Part shown: positions 49,656-62,700 of the stretch, one piece after another
Position numbering within the stretch: the first letter of the stretch is position 1
Layout of the letters: each line of letters starts with the position of its first letter
Origin: Nematostella vectensis
Lineage: Eukaryota > Cnidaria > Anthozoa > Actiniaria > Edwardsiidae
Assembly: GCF_932526225.1 (NCBI RefSeq)
Contig: NC_064039.1
Span: forward strand, 9,194,139 to 9,258,138
Direction of reading: 5' to 3'
Length of the DNA: 64,000 nt
The notes under the pieces: generated by a model
Database searches by the model: none
Told to the model about the DNA's origin: nothing
Seen by the model: only the letters and a program-made list of their open reading frames with translations
Program-made: the position numbers and the translations under genes

Positions 49656-49661
49656 TTTATT
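49656..49661 (-). terminator. Possible HHEX polyadenylation signal
   Basis: TTTATT on the plus strand gives AATAAA on the minus strand, 316 bp beyond the HHEX stop codon. It is the nearest canonical signal I found downstream. The site of cleavage is not visible from sequence alone. Confidence 0.35.
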
Positions 49662-49976
49662 GTCTGTTGTCGATGTTACTTTCCCAGCGCAGAAATACCC
49701 CTATTTCTCGTTGCAGAGGGGCTTCTCTACACGGGAGAACAGGAAATCTTACACTGTTTTTCAATCATTTCTCTCTGGTATTCATTACAGTCCCGCTCAC
49801 TCTATAACTGGAATGGCCTATTATCGGACCATCCAAAACTCAATATACTTTATACGATACATAGGAATCGCCTCTAAATATACTCTATACCCGCACGATT
49901 GTCAGTGCAAAGTCGTCATCGGGAATAGCCCGCGCAAACCTCGCCAACAAAGTGTTAGAGTTTAAAGTCCTGTTAT

Positions 49977-50263
49977 TCATGCATCTTTCTCGTGTTTGCA
50001 CGTTTCTTCATTCTCTGATTTCTCGGCCCTGTCACCTTGGGACTCTTGCTTGAATCTTCGCCATTTCGCTCGTCGATTTTGGAACCAGGTTTTTACTTGT
50101 CGTTCTGACAGTCCTAGGACTTTCGATAACTGTTTTCTCTCTGGTGGGGACAGGTATTTCTGTGTTTCGAAGATTTTTTCCAGCTCCATCGTTTGTTCGT
50201 TAGAGAATCTGACTTGTCCTCCTTTCTTTTTCTGTGGCTTCGGAAGGAAAAGATTCCACGCAC
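49977..50263 (-). other. HHEX: HHEX exon 2 homeobox segment
   Basis: This minus-strand exon (49977-50263, listed from its 5' end) carries the complete homeobox and the C-terminal tail. The acceptor is TTGCGTTGTAG at 50264-50274. Reading continues in phase from exon 1 through [11 protein letters not shown] into the homeodomain, so no second homeobox exon is needed. Confidence 0.85.
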
Positions 50264-51171
50264 CTACAACGCAAGAAAAAAGCACGGAAGTTAGACAATG
50301 TTTTTTGAAATTTTGACTGAGTTTGATTGCGCGTTCCCTCGTGTGGTGTTAGAAATATGTGATGCTATTTCCGAGTGGAGGCGGGGAGATTCCTTAGCTC
50401 CTGTTGCGGTAGCAAAGTGTGAAAATCGAATTGAATTTCTACCCGGGATCTTCAAAGATGCTCATCCAGGGCAGCAGTAAAACCGATATTTGGTATCGCG
50501 TAGTGCCCCATGTACGCTTCCTCCCCAGGGAACCAGTACCCCTCACTCTACCAAAACCGAGAATTTTTGCAGCAAATCTCAGCCGATTTAGCAGCTTTCG
50601 TCACCTCTGCTACTCCCAAAGCTAGAAACCATTACCACTAGCCCGAGTTTTCTCACTTACTTCACGAGCTGCGGTTTGCGGACAAGAACTTATTGCATTA
50701 GCCGATTTACAAACCATACGGACCTCAAGTTACTTATCCAAACAATATTAATGCACTAAATCCTCAGAGCTCGAAGCTAGCGCATATGCTCGATGGATTA
50801 GTGTGCTGTAGCGCGATCCCCACGGTCATCCAGCTAAGCTCTATAATTTGTAGGAATTACTTACTGTGATCGCTGTACGCCTCGTAAACGCTCGGGATAG
50901 CAGGCGCTTGGAAGCTCGCTGGTTGGAAGGCGAACGGCCTTGAGTACGGAGTGAACGGACTACTGATATTAGCGTAAGTTCGTGGCGTAGAGAAATGAAA
51001 AGGCGGTGAGATGCAGTGAGGTTTCGGTGGCTCGCAGATCGTCGAGGCGCAGAGAGTAGGTTGGGGCTTCTGTGTTCCTGCGCTTAGGATGTCGTCAATG
51101 TAGAAGGAAGAGTTATAAGGACTCGGTGTAAACACGTTCGGGATGCTGCGATCCCAGTTGCAGTGCTGCAT
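49977..51171 (-). CDS. HHEX: HHEX/Hex homeobox transcription factor (2 exons, 197 aa)
   Basis: Exon 1 is 51171-50865 and exon 2 is 50263-49977 (minus strand), separated by a 601-nt intron with GTAAGT donor and TTGTAG acceptor, phase 1. The protein begins [11 protein letters not shown]. Residues 23-29 read FYIDDIL, the Hex-family version of an engrailed-homology (Eh1-like) Groucho/TLE-binding repressor motif. A Pro/Ser/Phe-rich linker follows. The homeodomain spans roughly residues 114-174, with [22 protein letters not shown] and the recognition helix [14 protein letters not shown], which closely match the Hex family. The C-terminal tail is short, acidic/basic, and ends EKDA. Family role: nuclear DNA-binding protein, mainly a repressor, in endoderm and anterior patterning of bilaterians; its cnidarian role is not inferable here. 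The whole homeodomain lies in one exon, whereas the vertebrate gene, as I recall, is split inside it. A possible minus-strand AATAAA lies at 49661-49656. The start is the first Met that fits Hex N-termini; upstream exons cannot be excluded. Confidence 0.93.
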
Positions 51172-51284
51172 GTTGGAGCAAGTAGCTGTGTCTTTGATGT
51201 TCTCCGTGGGGTGATGGTTCTGGCTGTACGCGCACGCTGTTCTGACTTCACGACGGGTCGACGTGCGAATCTAAACTGAAACAA

Positions 51285-52824
51285 CTTTGTGTTATGTTGA
51301 AATTAGCAACTAATGAGCGTAATTTAGATACAGGCCGGTGATTGGCTATTTGGCATATAAATAGATGTATGGTGATAAGCGCTAGGTGTAAGACAGGGGG
51401 ATGGGAGATTGGTCTGTGTCACTCTGTAACGTCAACGCCATTTCCGTGAGCATATACAATCTTGATAACAAAAAACATATACACCTAAATTAAGAGTAAT
51501 TTTATAACGAGGCGCAATTCAATTGAATCATCAAAGAAATTCAAGAACCTAGAAAAAGTTCGGAAGAATTCGAAAGAATACTGAATTCGCACTTGTGTAA
51601 AGAATCTTATACTCGGGATGTTATTTTACGAGGCATCAATTAAGTGTTTTCAGAAGAAAATCTGAGAGCTTGATAATGGCATTGCTACGCCCCATGGCGC
51701 CAGGGCACACCACGGTTGACATTGCTACTGCTATCAATTAACAATAATTAATTAACAGGCATTTTACAGCATTCTTGAGCCTTTATCCCTGTAATCAGCG
51801 TACGTACGATTGCTTTGTTCGCGCGGGAAGTGAGAACGCAGGTGTCTCTGGATCCAAGTGATCTCGGATTGTTCGGTCGTGTGCTAAAAGTCGCGCGCGC
51901 TCCACACGTCCTCGTCATTGTATATGATGACTGCCGGCCCCCTCCCTCAACACGCTCGACAATCTCGCTGATGGGACAGAGATAGCGAGCACACTCGGCC
52001 TTGATTTGCCATATGATATCGATAGTTTTATCAGCATTTCAAGGCTTCATGTCTATGTTTTGCTCGACCCCCGTAGATGGTGGTCCCACTTCGAAGACAT
52101 AAACATCCAAGGTCTATCAAACGAGGCAACCTCTGAACAATAATGATATAATGCGAAAACAAACATTCAAGGAAAACAAAGCTGTGAGACAATGACTCGC
52201 AAAGTGCTCAGGGAATTTCAGAAATAGATGTAATGGTTTGGGCAGGGCTGATGACTGGCGTACCCGAGACGTGTATTGTATGCGGAAGGCTCGCAATCTG
52301 CCTGTTTCCGGGATTACTCGTTCGGTTATATCTCTTCTCCGTAACGAGCTTATTGTTCGCCACCCACACGGGCCATTGCTTGCGATATTTATGCAGTTTG
52401 GGTTTCAGCGCTTTCTACACCTTAAGAGTGGATAAGCTATCTAAATAATAAAGAAAGTTCAAGTTTGTAAAATACTAGATTGCTTCAGCATTTCGTCGAG
52501 CGCGTTTTCTTATCTTGTTTTTTAGACTGAACGACTCGCGGCTATCAAACAACCCACATGTAACCGTACACTCAATCGCTAGCGCAATCACTCTTGCGCG
52601 CGTGGATTTGTGTTAATAGCGCAGTTGAAGGCCTATCTAGTCCAGAGACTACCCAAGGACGGGGTAAGCACGATGTTTTCCGCGATTCTTTTTTTCTCCT
52701 TTTAGTGTGTGAAATAAGATGAGTAGTCGTCACTTTGACGGCCTTTGTTCCTGAGTCAAAGGTTTCTCTGAAAATAATTACCAAAAGTTATCGGACACTA
52801 ACTTAAGTGCTCTTTGACAAGAAA
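51285..52824. other. HHEX upstream region
   Basis: This is the likely promoter side of HHEX. A CCAAT box (ATTGG on plus, about 51340) and an A/T-rich TATA-like word (51356-51364) are present, but their order relative to minus-strand transcription is not the usual one. Frames near 52.23-52.45 kb are unrecognised. Confidence 0.35.
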
Positions 52825-53364
52825 TTAAAAAGAAAATTTTGGCATTCGTTTCAAAATACGTACGTGTATAAGAGGCTTATAAAGTTTTTTTATCATTAGT
52901 TCAAATAAAAAAAGGCTCAATAAAACCCACTCTTGCTCGATAAAAGGTTTCCATGGCAACAAGGTGGATGTCTGAGGTGAACCCTGTCTCAAACAAAAAG
53001 CGAAATGTTTGGTATCCTTGGTTTCGTTCCCTTTTGCGTACAGTTGGTGCTGTGCTGTCAACTGGTTACGGTATGACAATGTGTGCGGGCGCAAGGCGGC
53101 CAGTTGGCGCCAGAGTCTAACATCAGACTGTGCGACGCGCGTCCTCACAAGGGGAATTAGTGGAGTCTTGAGCGACGGGCAATCCAACAGATCTAACACA
53201 AGACGCGTCCTCACAAGGGGAATTAGTGGAGTCTTGTGCGACGGGCAATCCAACAGATCCAACACAAGAACCAAGCTACTAGAAGTCCCATGAACATTGA
53301 GAACAACTAAACAATAAACAGCAAATATACAGCGCGATATTATGCGAAGGCTATACACCCCCAC
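52825..53364 (-). CDS. Unassigned 179-codon open frame with a hydrophobic N-terminus
   Basis: The frame starts MGVYSLRIISRC and its first 27 residues could pass for a signal peptide (IFAVYCLVVLNVHG). An in-frame tandem duplication of 66 bp (22 residues, containing LDLLDCPS and PLIPLVRTR) follows, at plus coordinates 53137-53268. The remainder reads like no family I know. The 66 bp unit is a multiple of three, so the duplication does not break the frame whether or not it is coding. No splice structure, Kozak match or poly(A) signal supports it. Most likely a chance frame or part of an old repeat. Confidence 0.12.
   Translation of the reverse strand: MGVYSLRIISRCIFAVYCLVVLNVHGTSSSLVLVLDLLDCPSHKTPLIPLVRTRLVLDLLDCPSLKTPLIPLVRTRVAQSDVRLWRQLAALRPHTLSYRNQLTAQHQLYAKGNETKDTKHFAFCLRQGSPQTSTLLPWKPFIEQEWVLLSLFLFELMIKKLYKPLIHVRILKRMPKFSF
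53137..53268. repeat. Tandem duplication, 66 bp unit
   Basis: CGCGTCCTCACAAGGGGAAT recurs 66 bp apart, with only two or three differences over the unit. It lies inside the unassigned minus-strand frame. Confidence 0.88.
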
Positions 53365-54639
53365 CCCCTATCCCTGTGAATATCAGGTTCGTGCAAGGCT
53401 TAAACAAACTAGAAATTCCAATGATGGTATCACTTGATTATCTTATCGTCCTCCATTCGTCAGGCTTTTGAACAGCTACTATTAGATTGTTCAATGCTTT
53501 TACGGCTTTATATATTTTTTAATGCCATTGCATTTAGTGGATATTTTCTTGGGTTAAACGATCTTTGAAATTGATTTGTCCCATCCTCGGATTTGGAAAT
53601 GACCCTCATTTTACCAGACCCCGGGAGGAACAGGCGAAACTGGTCTATGATCACCTCTCTGGAGCTGTCGAAAGCGAGCACTTTTTAATTACCTATATAT
53701 ACAATATATATATACATTTGCGATAGATGACAAATGGCTGGCACTTAGAGTGAAATTCTCGAGATCAAGATCTTTGTGATAACGTAATCATCTCAGCTAT
53801 GCAAGTACCAATTACCTCAATGTTGGCCTTATCGCTCCTCCGACACGCATACCGGCTCGGGATAAAATAATTGGTTTGACCACACGACGGAGGTGTGCGT
53901 GTGGTATGTTTTGGTTCGCGAGCGTTTCATCCGCATGCAAGCTCGTTTAACCACCTGGTTATGAGCTACGAGAAGAGCTAGCTTGAATGCGATCCTCTGT
54001 TAAGGGTTCTTTAATGGTATGGGTACATGAGCGCACGCAGACCTGTTGCTTTAGGCGCCCGCACTTATCTTTGTCTGTTCTAATAACGCGCGAACAAGGT
54101 CATTGGGAGTGAATTCAGTGCGAATATGATCACACTAGACACAAGTCAGCACTAAATAACATCTTGCGTCGCAATCGAATCCACGAAATAACACCAATTC
54201 AAAGCAATCGGCGGCCAACTACCGAATCATTCTGATAAACTTGAATTAAAAGATTTTCACTATTTGTCGCTTCATGCCAGCTATTTGCGACCTTTTTGTG
54301 AGTGTTTCTATGATTGAGTGACGGACGCGTCAGATTCTCGCCGACGAATAAATGAACCCCAGCCATGCTGTAGCCTACTGGCAATTACTCAACCACACGT
54401 AGGGTCCGTGCTATCGTTCTTATTCACAACAAATGAGCCCTGCACGCCTCGGTCTCTCATATCACCAGGTAAATATCGTATTATAGAGTGCGGATTATCA
54501 TTTAATAGATTACTTGCGCTTGCTGTTGCACCCTTCTATATTATATATACAGTTAAACTGTATACCAATGATGGATAAAAATGTCTTGCCTAGGGTGGGG
54601 TCGGCCGTAGGGTCCGAATTTCGTGCCATGAATGCGTCA

Positions 54640-55060
54640 CACCTGTAGCTGACCTCTATCATGTCTCCAAACAACAAATACCCCACACAAAAAGTCGATG
54701 ATGTAACGACCTTGAAAGACTACACACCAGGACCTAGGTACCTTAAGGCAAACCTGTATAATGTGACCACCACGGAAGACAAGACACAAGAACCTGTTAA
54801 GAGACCTGCATAATATGACCACCTCATGAGAAAACACCAGAACCTGTAGCCCGAGCTACATAATGTGACCCTTAATTAAAAGAAAACACAAACCTGTGAC
54901 CGTCCCACAACACACCAAAAGACACAATTTTGAACAGAAGATGAGTAAAGACTGCCAACATCCCGGAAGGCGAAGACCTGTGTATTGATACGTGACATTC
55001 AAGATCTTTTAGAACATTGGTAGTCGACCTGTATAACGTGACCCTTGTTCGAAAATATGT
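54640..55060. repeat. Diverged tandem repeat of about 60 bp
   Basis: AACCTGTATAATGTGACC-like words recur at about 54750, 54800, 54870 and 55028, each followed by GAAAACAC-type tails. The copies are old and indel-rich. Confidence 0.5.
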
Positions 55061-55921
55061 AATAAAAATAATAATTTTAAATCAGTATTATTGAAAGACT
55101 GATTTGTGACATTCCTGTAAAAAAATCGAGCTTGTCGCGCACGTAGCAAAGATTTTCTGTAGCGTTCCGGGTTTTCGTTTCGCTTTACTAAGACCTCAGA
55201 CTCGTACAGTCAATAATCAACAAAATAAAAAAAGAAAGAGCTGAGAGGAAAAAGAGAGCTCGCAAGGGAGTCTGGAAAGGAAAGTTGATGGCGCGCAATG
55301 CGTTATGGGTAGGGGGAGAAACTTTTATTTTTATTGACGACTATTCCCGCGTGCTCACAGTAAATAAACTAGCAAGGCGCCACGCTATTCATTAGTGCCT
55401 GATAAACAGTGTCAAGTGGGGTCACCTCGCGGCGTGAGTCTTATTATTGACCTACTTGCCCTGGGGTTTCAATACAACGCTTGTCAATTGACTTGTTCTC
55501 GTGTCGTCGCCAGAGAGGCTCGGCTGTATTGACTTGAAAATGACCAAGTCTTCTACGTACGTGACAGTGGCGACTAGTAGAATAATCATAGTCCTTTGTA
55601 GGATTCTTAATCCGAAAGATTCTTAGTCAGAGTTCTTAGTGCGACCATGTTAATCCCCGCCTACTTGATGCAACTGCTTACCAAAGTAAAACTAAGCAAG
55701 TACACAGTGCAGAGAGTATATCTCGTCAACAAGGTGTTTAGCCTTACGGTGGTTGATACCCAATTTCCACAGGTCTGGTTGGCATTTTTCAAGTAAACTC
55801 TCCTTTTACTAGCGTGTTGCAGCTAGTATTTCTTTTGAGTACCGTGTATAGTAGACGACTTACTAAAATCCCCGAGGGAGGGGGGACTCCGATAAAAACA
55901 GACGGGAGTGATCGTCGGCAA

Positions 55922-56040
55922 AATCAATTTTAACCCTAGGGGATAGCACCTTGGGGTGGTCAACAGAAATTCTAACCCCCAAGAGATAGCAAATTTGGTG
56001 TGGTAGAAGGAAATTTTGAACCCTAAGACAGTGTGTAACT
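55922..56040. repeat. Three diverged repeats of about 43 bp
   Basis: AATTTTAACCC, AAATTCTAACCC and AAATTTTGAACCC lie at about 55925, 55967 and 56011, with GATAGCA-T-GGTGTGGT-like interiors. Confidence 0.45.
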
Positions 56041-56719
56041 GTTGTTTTTGCATTGGTTATTGGTCTCTTCAATCGAAGTCTATTCTCAATGAACATATTT
56101 TGGTCAGCAAGTTATAGCAAATAAATGATTCTGTGGAACGGTTGGAACGGCTTTGACGGACCACATAAGCCAACCCCTTCACGAACATTTTGCGAGAATG
56201 CAGTTGCCCTGGTTTGGTATTTGTTTCGAGATACACGGCAGTAGAGAACATAATGTACAAAACACAAACATACCTTTAAGGGTAGGCTCGATCTGGGCTC
56301 ACAGAAAAACGAGCTGGAAATCGAGCCTTATTCAAGGGACGCATAAACGGATATTTCGTGGAGCAAGCAATAAGAAGTCTTCTTCAACAACTCGTTGAAT
56401 ATATTTATGAAACACAAGACCTTTAATTGATTTTATTAGCCTTAAGTGCGATAAACGGTAGCGATGTCCTGTCGGAGCCAGCGAGTCCCAAGCCTATGTC
56501 CTACACAAAGCAGAGTGGAATAGGTGTTGGTGTTCTAATGTTCGCTGTCACGTTTGTACTATTGTCCCTTTTCACTCGTCTTCTAAGGAATCCCCGGTCC
56601 TCTTGACAGGTTTGAGAGTACATGACAGGTGCCAGGCCGATTTCCTATGTTGAAAAGGCTCGAAATTATGTCTGACAATCAATCAGCTCATAGTGCAAAC
56701 CTGCTAGCTCAGAACTTGG

Positions 56720-59700
56720 GACGCTTGAACTCCCCGCTATCCGAACACGGGACAACTTGAGTTCCCCGCTAACTCGAACACGGGACAACTCGAGCTCCCC
56801 GCTAACCCGAACAAGGGACAACTCGATCCCCCCGCTAACCCGAACAAGGGACAACTCGATCCCCCCGCTAACCCAAACATGGGACAACTTGAGCTCCCCG
56901 CTAACCCAAACATGGGACAACTCGAGCTCCCCGCTAACCCAAACACGGGACAACTCGAGCTCCCTGCTAACCCAAACACGAGACAACTCGAGCTCCCCGC
57001 TAACCCAAACACAGGACAACTCGAGCTCCCCGCTAACCCAAACATGGGACAACTCGAGCTCCCCGCTAACCCAAACATGGGACAACTCGAGCTCCCCGCT
57101 AACCCAAACACAGGACAACTCGAGCTCCCCGCTAACCCAAACATGGGACAACTCGAGCTCCCCGCTAACCCAAACACGAGACAACTCGAGCTCCCCGCTA
57201 ACCCAAACACGGGACAACTCGAGCTCCCCGCTAACCAAAACATGGGACAACTCGAGCTCCCCGCTAACCCAAACATGGGACAACTCGAGCTCCCCGCTAA
57301 CCCAAACATGGGACAACTCGAGCTCCCCGCTAACCCAAACATGGGACAACTCGATCTCCCCGCTAATCCAAACATGGGACAACTCGAGCTCCCCGCTAAT
57401 CCAAACACGAGACAACTCGAGCTCCCCGCTAACCCAAACACAGGACATTTTGAGCTCCCCGCTAACCCAAACATGGGACAACTAACCCAAACATGGGACA
57501 ACTCGAGCTCCCCGCTAATCCAAACACGAGACAACTCGAGCTCCCCGCTAATCCAAACAGGAGACAACTCGAGCTCCCCGCTAACCCAAACATGGGACAA
57601 CTCGATCTCCCCGCTAACCCAAACATGGGACAACTCGAGCTCCCCGCTAACCCAAACATGGGACAACTCGAGCTCCCCGCTAAACCAAACATGGGACAAC
57701 TTGAGCTCCCCGCTAACCCAAACACGAGACAACTCGAGCTCCCCGCTAACCCAAACATGGGACAACTTGAGCTGCCCGCTAACCCAAACATGGGACAACT
57801 CGATCTCACCGCTAACCCAAACACGAGACAACTCGAGCTCCCCGCTTACCCAAACATGGGACAACTCGAGCTCCCCGCTAACCTAAACATGGGACAACTT
57901 GAGCTCCCCGCTAACCCGAACACGGGACAACTCGAGCTCCCCGCTAACCCAAACATGGGACAACTCGAGCTCCCCGCTAACCCAAACACGAGACAACTCG
58001 AGCTCCCCGCTAAACCAAACATGGGACAACTTGAGCTGCCCGCTAACCCAAACATGGGACAACTCGATCTCACCGCTAACCCAAACACGAGACAACTCGA
58101 GCTCCCCGCTTACCCAAACATGGGACAACTTGAGCTCCCCGCTAACCCAAACATGGGACAACTTGAGCTCCCCGCTAACCCAAACATTGGACAACTCGAG
58201 CTCCCCGCTAACCCAAACACGAGACAACTCGAGCTCCCCGCTAACCCAAACATGGGACAACTCGAGTTCCCCGTTAAACCAAACATGGGACAACTCGAGC
58301 TCCCCGCTTACCCAAACATGGGACAACTTGAGCTCCCCGCTAACCCAAACATGGGACAACTCGAGCTCCCCGCTAACCCAAACATGGGACAACTCGAGCT
58401 CCCCGCTAACCCAAACATGGGACAACTTGAGCTCACCGCTAACCCAAACATTGGACAACTCGAGCTCCACGCTAACCCAAACATGAGACAACTCGAGCTC
58501 CCCGCTAACCCGAACACGGGACATCTCGAGCTCCCCGCTAACCCGAACACGGGACAACTCGAGCTCCCCGTTAAACCAAACATGGGACAACTCGAGCTCC
58601 CCGCCAACCCAAACACGAGACAACCCGAGCTCCCCGCTAACCCAAACATGGGACAACTCGAGCTCCCCGCTAACCCAAACACGGGACATCTCGAGCTCCC
58701 TGCTAACCCAAACATGGGACAACTCGAGCTTCCCGCTAACCCAAACATGGGACAACTCGAGCTCCCCGCTAACCCAAACACAGGACATTTTGAGCTCCCC
58801 GCTAACCCAAACATGGGACAACTAACCCAAACATGGGACAACTCGAGCTCCCCGCTAACCTAAACATGGGACAACTAACTCAAACATGGGACAACTCGAG
58901 CTCCCCGCTAACCCAAACATGGGACAACTCGATCCCCCCAACCCAAACATGGGACAACTCGAGCTCCTCGCTAACCCGAACACGGGACATCTCGAGCTCC
59001 CCGTTAAACCAAACATGGGACAACTCGAGCTCCCCGCTAACCCAAACATGGGACAACTCGAGCTCCCCGCTAACCTAAACATGGGACAACTCGATCTCAC
59101 CGCTAACCCAAACATGGGACAACCCGAGCTCCCCGCTAACCCAAACATGGGACAACTAACTCAAACATGGGACAACTCGAGCTCCCCGCTAACCCAAACA
59201 TGGGACAACTAACTCAAACATGGGACAACTCGAGCTCCCCGCTAACCCAAACATGGGACAACTAACTCAAACATGGGACAACCCGAGCTCCCCGCTAACC
59301 CAAACATGGGACAACTAACTCAAACATGGGACAACTCGAGCTCCCCGCTAACCCAAACATGGGACAACTCGATCCCCCCGCTAACCCAAACATGGGACAA
59401 CCCGAGCTCCCAGCTAACCCAAACATGGGACAACTCGAGCTCCCCGCTAACCCAAACATGGGACAACTCGAGCTCCCCGCTAACCCAAACACAGGACATT
59501 TTGAGCTCCCCGCTAACCCAAACATGGGACAACTCGATCTCACCGCTAACCCAAGCATGGGACAACTCGAGCTCCCCGCTAACCCAAACATGGGACAACT
59601 CGAGCTGCCCGCTAACCCAAACACAGGACATTTTGAGCTCCCCGCTAACCCAAACATGAGACAACTAACCCAAACATGGGACAACTCGAGCTCCCCGCTA

Positions 59701-62700
59701 ACCCAAACATGGGACAACTAACTCAAACATGGGACAACTCGAGCTCCCCGCTAACCCAAACATGGGACAACTCGATCCCCCCGCTAACCCAAACATGTGA
59801 CAACTCGAGCTCCTCGCTAACCCGAACACGGGACATCTCGAGCTCCCCGCTAACTCGAACACGGGACATCTCGAGCTCCCCGCTAAACCAAACATGGGAC
59901 AACTTGAGCTGCCCGCTAACCCAAACATGGGGCAACTCGATCTCACCGCTAACCCAAACATGGGACAACTCGATCTCACCGGTAAACCAAATATGGGACA
60001 ACTCGAGCTCCCCGCTAACCCAAGCATGGGACAACTCGAGCTCCCCGCTAACCCAAACACGAGACAACTCGAGCTCCCTGCTAACCCAAACATGGGACAA
60101 CTCGAGCTTCCCGCTAACCCAAACATGGGACAACTCGAGCTCCCCGCTAACCCAAACACAGGACATTTTGAGCTCCCCGCTAACCCAAACATGGGACAAC
60201 TCGAGCTCCCCGCTAACCTAAACATGGGACAACTAACTCAAACATGGGACAACTCGAGCTCCCCGCTAACCCAAACATGGGACAACTCGATCCCCCCAAC
60301 CCAAACATGGGACAACTCGAGCTCCTCGCTAACCCGAACACGGGACATCTCGAGCTCCCCGTTAAACCAAACATGGGACAACTCGAGCTCCCCGCTAACC
60401 CAAACATGGGACAACTCGAGCTCCCCGCTAACCTAAACATGGGACAACTCGATCTCACCGCTAACCCAAACATGGGACAACCCGAGCTCCCCGCTAACCC
60501 AAACATGGGACAACCCGAGCTCCCCGCTAACCCAAACATGGGACAACTAACTCAAACATGGGACAACTCGAGCTCCCCGCTAACCCAAACATGGGACAAC
60601 CCGAGCTCCCCGCTAACCCAAACATGGGACAACTAACTCAAACATGGGACAACTCGAGCTCCCCGCTAACCCAAACATGGGACAACTAACTCAAACATGG
60701 GACAACTCGAGCTCCCCGCTAACCCAAACATGGGACAACCCGAGCTCCCCGCTAACCCAAACATGGGACAACTAACTCAAACATGGGACAACTCGAGCTC
60801 CCCGCTAACCCAAACATGGGACAACTAACTCAAACATGGGACAACTCGAGCTCCCCGCTAACCCAAACATGGGACAACTAACTCAAACATGGGACAACCC
60901 AAGCTCCCCGCTAACCCAAACATGGGACAACTAACTCAAACATGGGACAACTCGAGCTCCCCGCTAACCCAAACATGGGACAACTCGATCCCCCCGCTAA
61001 CCCAAACATGGGACAACTAACTCAAACATGGGACAACTCGAGCTCCCAGCTAACCCAAACATGGGACAACTCGAGCTCCCCGCTAACCCAAACATGGGAC
61101 AACTCGAGCTCCCCGCTAACCCAAACACAGGACATTTTGAGCTCCCCGCTAACCCAAACATGGGACAACTCGATCTCACCACTAACCCATTTTGAGCTCC
61201 CCGCTAACCCAAACATGAGACAACTAACCCAAACATGGGACAACTCGAGCTGCCCGCTAACCCAAACATGGGACAACTAACTCAAACATGGGACAACTCG
61301 AGCTCCCCGCTAACCCAAACATGGGACAACTCGATCCCCCCGCTAACCCAAACATGGGACAACTCGAGCTCCTCGCTAACCCGAACACGGGACATCTCGA
61401 TCTCACCGCTAACCCAAGCATGGGACAACTCGAGCTCCCCGCTAACCCAAACATGGGACAACCCGAGCTCCCCGCTAACCCAAACATGAGACAACTAACC
61501 CAAACATGGGACAACTCGAGCTGCCCGCTAACCCAAACATGGGACAACTAACTCAAACATGGGACAACTCGAGCTCCCCGCTAACCCAAACATGGGACAA
61601 CTCGATCCCCCCGCTAACCCAAACATGGGACAACTCGAGCTCCTCGCTAACCCGAACACGGGACATCTCGAGCTCCCCGCTAACCCGAACACGGGACATC
61701 TCGAGCTCCCCGCTAAACCAAACATGGGACAACTTGAGCTGCCCGCTAACCCAAACATGGGGCAACTCGATCTCACCGCTAACCTAAACATGGGACAACT
61801 CGATCTCACCGCTAACACAAACATGGGAAAACTCGAGCTCCCCGCTAACCCAAGCATGGGACAACTCGAGCTCCCCGCTAACCCAAACACGAGACAACTC
61901 GAGCTCCCCGCTAACCCAAACACGGGACATCTCGAGCTCCCTGCTAACCCAAACATGGGACAACTCGAGCTTCCCGCTAACCCAAACATGGGACAACTCG
62001 AGCTCCCCGCTAACCCAAACACAGGACATTTTGAGCTCCCCGCTAACCCAAACATGGGACAACTCGAGCTCCCCGCTAACCTAAACATGGGACAACTAAC
62101 TCAAACATGGGACAACTCGAGCTCCCCGCTAACCCAAACATGGGACAACTCGATCCCCCCAACCCAAACATGGGACAACTCGAGCTCCTCGCTAACCCGA
62201 ACACGGGACATCTCGAGCTCCCCGTTAAACCAAACATGGGACAACTCGAGCTCCCCGCTAACCCAAACATGGGACAACTCGAGCTCCCCGCTAACCTAAA
62301 CATGGGACAACTCGATCTCACCGCTAACCCAAACATGGGACAACCCGAGCTCCCCGCTAACCCAAACATGGGACAACCCGAGCTCCCCGCTAACCCAAAC
62401 ATGGGACAACTAACTCAAACATGGGACAACTCGAGCTCCCCGCTAACCCAAACATGGGACAACCCGAGCTCCCCGCTAACCCAAACATGGGACAACTAAC
62501 TCAAACATGGGACAACTCGAGCTCCCCGCTAACCCAAACATGGGACAACTAACTCAAACATGGGACAACTCGAGCTCCCCGCTAACCCAAACATGGGACA
62601 ACCCGAGCTCCCCGCTAACCCAAACATGGGACAACTAACTCAAACATGGGACAACTCGAGCTCCCCGCTAACCCAAACATGGGACAACTAACTCAAACAT

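Larger units (their letters stand above)
53365..56719. other. Non-coding stretch before the 33 bp satellite
   Basis: Apart from the diverged repeats at 54.64-55.06 and 55.92-56.04 kb no structure or exon was recognised. The satellite begins abruptly after GAACTTGGGACGCTTGAACT. Confidence 0.5.
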
